Shown here in pieces: positions 33,173 to 35,598 of a DNA stretch of 35,598 bases. Where the stretch lies: positions 1 to 35,598 of the forward strand of contig CANFQA010000025.1 of the NCBI GenBank assembly GCA_947449015.1. The letters run 5' to 3'. The stretch's first letter is position 1; each line of letters starts with the position of its first letter. The position numbers and the translations under genes are program-made. The notes under the pieces are model-generated. The model was given only the letters and a program-made list of their open reading frames with translations. It searched no databases and had not been told where the DNA came from. Source of the stretch: Microthrixaceae bacterium (GTDB taxonomy: Bacteria; Actinomycetota; Acidimicrobiia; Acidimicrobiales; Acidimicrobilacustridaceae).

Positions 33173-35032
33173 ATGATCCTCGAGACCATCACATCCCCAT
33201 CCGATCTCCGAGCGCTCTCCTCCGAGCAGCTCGAGACTCTGGCGCGGGAGATGCGCGAGCTCATCATCGATTCGGTCACCACCCACGGCGGTCATCTCGG
33301 CTCGAATCTCGGCGTCGTCGAACTCACGCTCGCCATCCACCGTGTGTTCGAATCCCCGAAGGACATCATCCTGTGGGACACCGGACACCAGTGCTATCCC
33401 CACAAGATCGTCACCGGCCGCACCCAAGGATTCTCTGCACTTCGCCAGGCTGATGGCATTTCGGGATATCCATCGCGTGCAGAATCCGATCACGACTGGA
33501 TTGAGGACAGTCACGCCTCGACAGTTTTGAGTTGGGCCTACGGTCTCGCCACTGCGCAAACGGCCATGGGCACCACCGATCGTCGCATCGTTGCCGTGAT
33601 CGGCGATGGCGCAATGACCGGCGGCATGGCCTTCGAAGGCCTCAACAACCTCGGGCACGCCGGTCGCGATGTCATCATCATCCTGAACGACAACGGCCGT
33701 TCCTACGCACCCACCGTTTCAAAACTTGGCGAGAGCCTCGTCAAGATCCGCAACAACCCGGTGTACATGCGTCGTCAGGCCCGGCTCGAGAAGTTGCTTG
33801 CCGAGCTTCCGGTCGTCGGCGGACTTGCTGGACGAGGACTGGATGCCACAAAAGCGGCAATCCGTGAGATGTGGGAGCCGACCGCGTTCTTCGAGGCTCT
33901 CGGCGTGCGTTACGCCGGCCCCTTCGATGGTCATGACGTCGCCGCCGTCGAGATGGCGCTGAATAACGCGATCGCTATGGGTGGTGGCCCGCAGGTGATC
34001 CATGTGATGACCCAGAAAGGCCGTGGCTATGGCCCGGCCGAGAACGACCCGGTGAAGCGACTGCATGACACGTCTGAGACGAAACCGGGTAGTTACACCG
34101 CCGCATTCACCGAGGCGCTCCTTGCCGAGGGATCCGCACGCCCCGAACTCGTCGCCATCACCGCAGCAATGCCCGATTCCACGGGCCTGCTCGCATTCTC
34201 TGAACGTTTTCCGGGCCGGATGATCGATGTCGGCATTGCCGAGCAGCACGCTGTCACTGCAGCGGCCGGCATGGCTCGCGGCGGTCTCCGTCCGGTATTT
34301 GCCGTGTACTCCACCTTTCTTACCCGGGCCATTGATCAGGTCAACCTTGATGTCGGCCTGCACGGCGAACCCGTGGTGTTCTGTCTCGACCGAGCGGGCA
34401 TCACCGGCGACGACGGTCCCAGCCACCATGGCGTGCTGGACATGGTGCTGCTCACCAAGGTTCCGGGCATGACCGTGTTCGCTCCATCCTCCTATCAGGA
34501 GGTCGGCCAGATGCTGCACGATGCGCTTGAGGTCACCGACGGCCCATCGGCCATCCGTTGGGCCAAGACCGAAGCCCGCCATGTCGGCCCCGATGAGATC
34601 GGCAGTGGCCTGAATGCCCGCCAGCTTCAGGCGGGAACCGAACTGTGCATCATCAGCGTCGGCAAGATGCTCGACGCTGCTGAGGCCGCCGCTGCACAAC
34701 TCGAAAGCGAAGGAATTTCGGTGTCGCTCTGGGATGCGCGGGTGGTCAAGCCACTCGATATCAACATGCTGACCGCAGCGGCCGAGCACCCCTATGTGAT
34801 CACGATCGAAGATGGGTTGCGCGACGGCGGCGTCGGTTCGGCCATTGCCGATTCCCTTTCCGAACTCACGCTCGGACGCACACCTGTGCGGGTGCGAATC
34901 CTTGGCGTGCCCACCCAATACATCGCCCATGGAAAACCGGCCGCCATCCTCGCCGAGCTGGGTCTTGATGCCGCAGGAATTACTGCGTCGGCTCGCGCAT
35001 TGTGTCGTGCCGAGGGAAACGTCACCGCCTGA
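33173..35032 (+). CDS. dxs: 1-deoxy-D-xylulose-5-phosphate synthase
   Basis: DXS condenses pyruvate and glyceraldehyde-3-phosphate with thiamine diphosphate, the entry step of the MEP isoprenoid pathway, which also supplies the undecaprenyl carrier recycled by UppP. The 619-residue chain shows HGGHLGSNLGVVEL (38-51), DTGHQCYPHKI, the TPP motif GDGAMTGG (144-151) ending in LNDN (171-174), and DVGIAEQHAVTAAAGMA with the catalytic Glu. The C-terminal transketolase domain is complete. ATG 33173 is used; GAAGGA lies 12-13 nt upstream, a little far. TACCGT at about 33135 may be a -10 box. The short-chain dehydrogenase gene follows after 3 bp. Confidence 0.98.
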   Translation: MILETITSPSDLRALSSEQLETLAREMRELIIDSVTTHGGHLGSNLGVVELTLAIHRVFESPKDIILWDTGHQCYPHKIVTGRTQGFSALRQADGISGYPSRAESDHDWIEDSHASTVLSWAYGLATAQTAMGTTDRRIVAVIGDGAMTGGMAFEGLNNLGHAGRDVIIILNDNGRSYAPTVSKLGESLVKIRNNPVYMRRQARLEKLLAELPVVGGLAGRGLDATKAAIREMWEPTAFFEALGVRYAGPFDGHDVAAVEMALNNAIAMGGGPQVIHVMTQKGRGYGPAENDPVKRLHDTSETKPGSYTAAFTEALLAEGSARPELVAITAAMPDSTGLLAFSERFPGRMIDVGIAEQHAVTAAAGMARGGLRPVFAVYSTFLTRAIDQVNLDVGLHGEPVVFCLDRAGITGDDGPSHHGVLDMVLLTKVPGMTVFAPSSYQEVGQMLHDALEVTDGPSAIRWAKTEARHVGPDEIGSGLNARQLQAGTELCIISVGKMLDAAEAAAAQLESEGISVSLWDARVVKPLDINMLTAAAEHPYVITIEDGLRDGGVGSAIADSLSELTLGRTPVRVRILGVPTQYIAHGKPAAILAELGLDAAGITASARALCRAEGNVTA

Positions 35033-35035
35033 TCC

Positions 35036-35598
35036 ATGGCCACTGATCAGACTGACCACCCGCCGACCTCGCCGCAGGGCGTGTTCGATCTCACCGGAAG
35101 AACGGCGTTGGTTACCGGAGCCTCGTCGGGTTTGGGATGGCGCATGGCTCTCGTGCTCGCTCATGCTGGTGCCACCGTGGCCGTCACCGCTCGTCGCTCA
35201 GATCGGCTTGAGGCTCTTGCCGCTGAGCATCGGTCGATCCATGCGTTTACCGCCGATCTTTCGGTCGCCGCCGAGCGAGAACAGCTCGTCGCCGAGGTTG
35301 AGACTGCTTTCGGCACACTCGATGTGCTGGTCAACAACGCCGGGGTGGCCAATCCGAAACCGATCGAGCAGGAAACCCTTGAGGACTTCGAAGCCATGGT
35401 CGAGATCAATCTCACCTCGGCCTGGCATCTCACCAAACTCTTCGGCGCCGGCATGGTCGCCGCTGGTCGGGGTTCTGTGGTCAACATCGCTTCCATGCTG
35501 GGCGTGGTTGGTGCCACACCCTCGAAGCAGACCGGCTATCCCGCGGCCAAGGCCGGGCTTATCAACCTCACCCGCGAACTCGGTCTGCAATGGGCACG
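35036..35598 (+). CDS. Short-chain dehydrogenase/reductase, 3' end outside window
   Basis: The first 187 residues of a classical SDR oxidoreductase are present and the frame runs off the end of the window. Visible motifs are the NAD(P)-binding TGASSGLG (27-34), NNAG (100-103), the structural Asn125, catalytic Ser153 in NIASMLG, and YPAAK with Tyr168 and Lys172. Arginines at 53-54 after the second strand hint at NADP preference. The first 17 residues are a polar lead before FDLTGRTALVTG. It starts 3 bp after the dxs stop, so it is probably co-transcribed with dxs; the substrate is unknown. Confidence 0.92.
   Translation, partial: MATDQTDHPPTSPQGVFDLTGRTALVTGASSGLGWRMALVLAHAGATVAVTARRSDRLEALAAEHRSIHAFTADLSVAAEREQLVAEVETAFGTLDVLVNNAGVANPKPIEQETLEDFEAMVEINLTSAWHLTKLFGAGMVAAGRGSVVNIASMLGVVGATPSKQTGYPAAKAGLINLTRELGLQWA

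Noticed and set aside
33719-35164. A 481-codon minus-strand frame antisense to dxs.
   Set aside because: dxs is complete on the plus strand, and the antisense frame shows no recognisable motif.

Overview
The window looks like a chromosome segment of a GC-rich actinobacterium, most likely from a deep lineage such as the Acidimicrobiia (inference). The grounds are frequent GTG starts, an F420-type luciferase-like oxidoreductase, TetR-rich regulation, many leaderless-type start sites, and an actinobacterial gene neighbourhood (FmdB/Ruc-like zinc ribbon, galU, gephyrin-like moeA, moaC, SepX/GLPR-like membrane protein). I see no phage, insertion sequence, CRISPR array or plasmid module. The only clear rearrangement is a tandem duplication at about 19.8-22.1 kb.

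Layout. 1-1164 holds the end of a sulfite-oxidase-family molybdoenzyme. 1154-7319 holds two minus-strand genes for secreted repeat proteins: a 538-residue protein with one seven-repeat propeller-like block and a 1467-residue protein with two such blocks alternating with two sets of four Fn3 domains. 7480-13094 is a regulator and small-enzyme region: a double TetR protein, Sua5, an LLM oxidoreductase, a small membrane protein, a second TetR, an isochorismatase-fold protein without its catalytic residues, and an alpha/beta hydrolase. 13244-17502 has a thiolase, an FkbM-like methyltransferase, ilvD and tRNA-Ala(CGC). 17551-25143 is the molybdenum-cofactor and cell-division block: SepX/GLPR-like protein, moaC, a bicupin, two duplicated sulfotransferase-like genes, moaA, moeA/glp and galU. 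25291-27395 has the FmdB/Ruc-like protein, a SAF-domain protein and uppP. 27425-31529 is a three-gene operon of one tldD and two tldE/pmbA paralogues. 31611-35598 has an FlK-like thioesterase, a flippase-like membrane protein, dxs and the start of a short-chain dehydrogenase.

How it fits together. moaA, moaC and moeA make the molybdenum cofactor that the first gene's product would use. galU, uppP and dxs all feed envelope and isoprenoid-carrier metabolism, and the SepX/GLPR-like gene plus gephyrin-like moeA point to a septum or pole role for this neighbourhood. The two propeller proteins share a signal-peptide core, a C-terminal domain and an upstream motif, so they look like a small co-regulated family of surface or secreted proteins.

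The most notable observations are the exact 7+4+7+4 domain layout of the large protein; a tandem duplication that left fossil 3' ends of both flanking genes; a recurring TAnnnT-6/7 nt-start codon arrangement at many genes (leaderless transcription); hairpins built from the stop codons of convergent genes; and a single-chain double TetR regulator.
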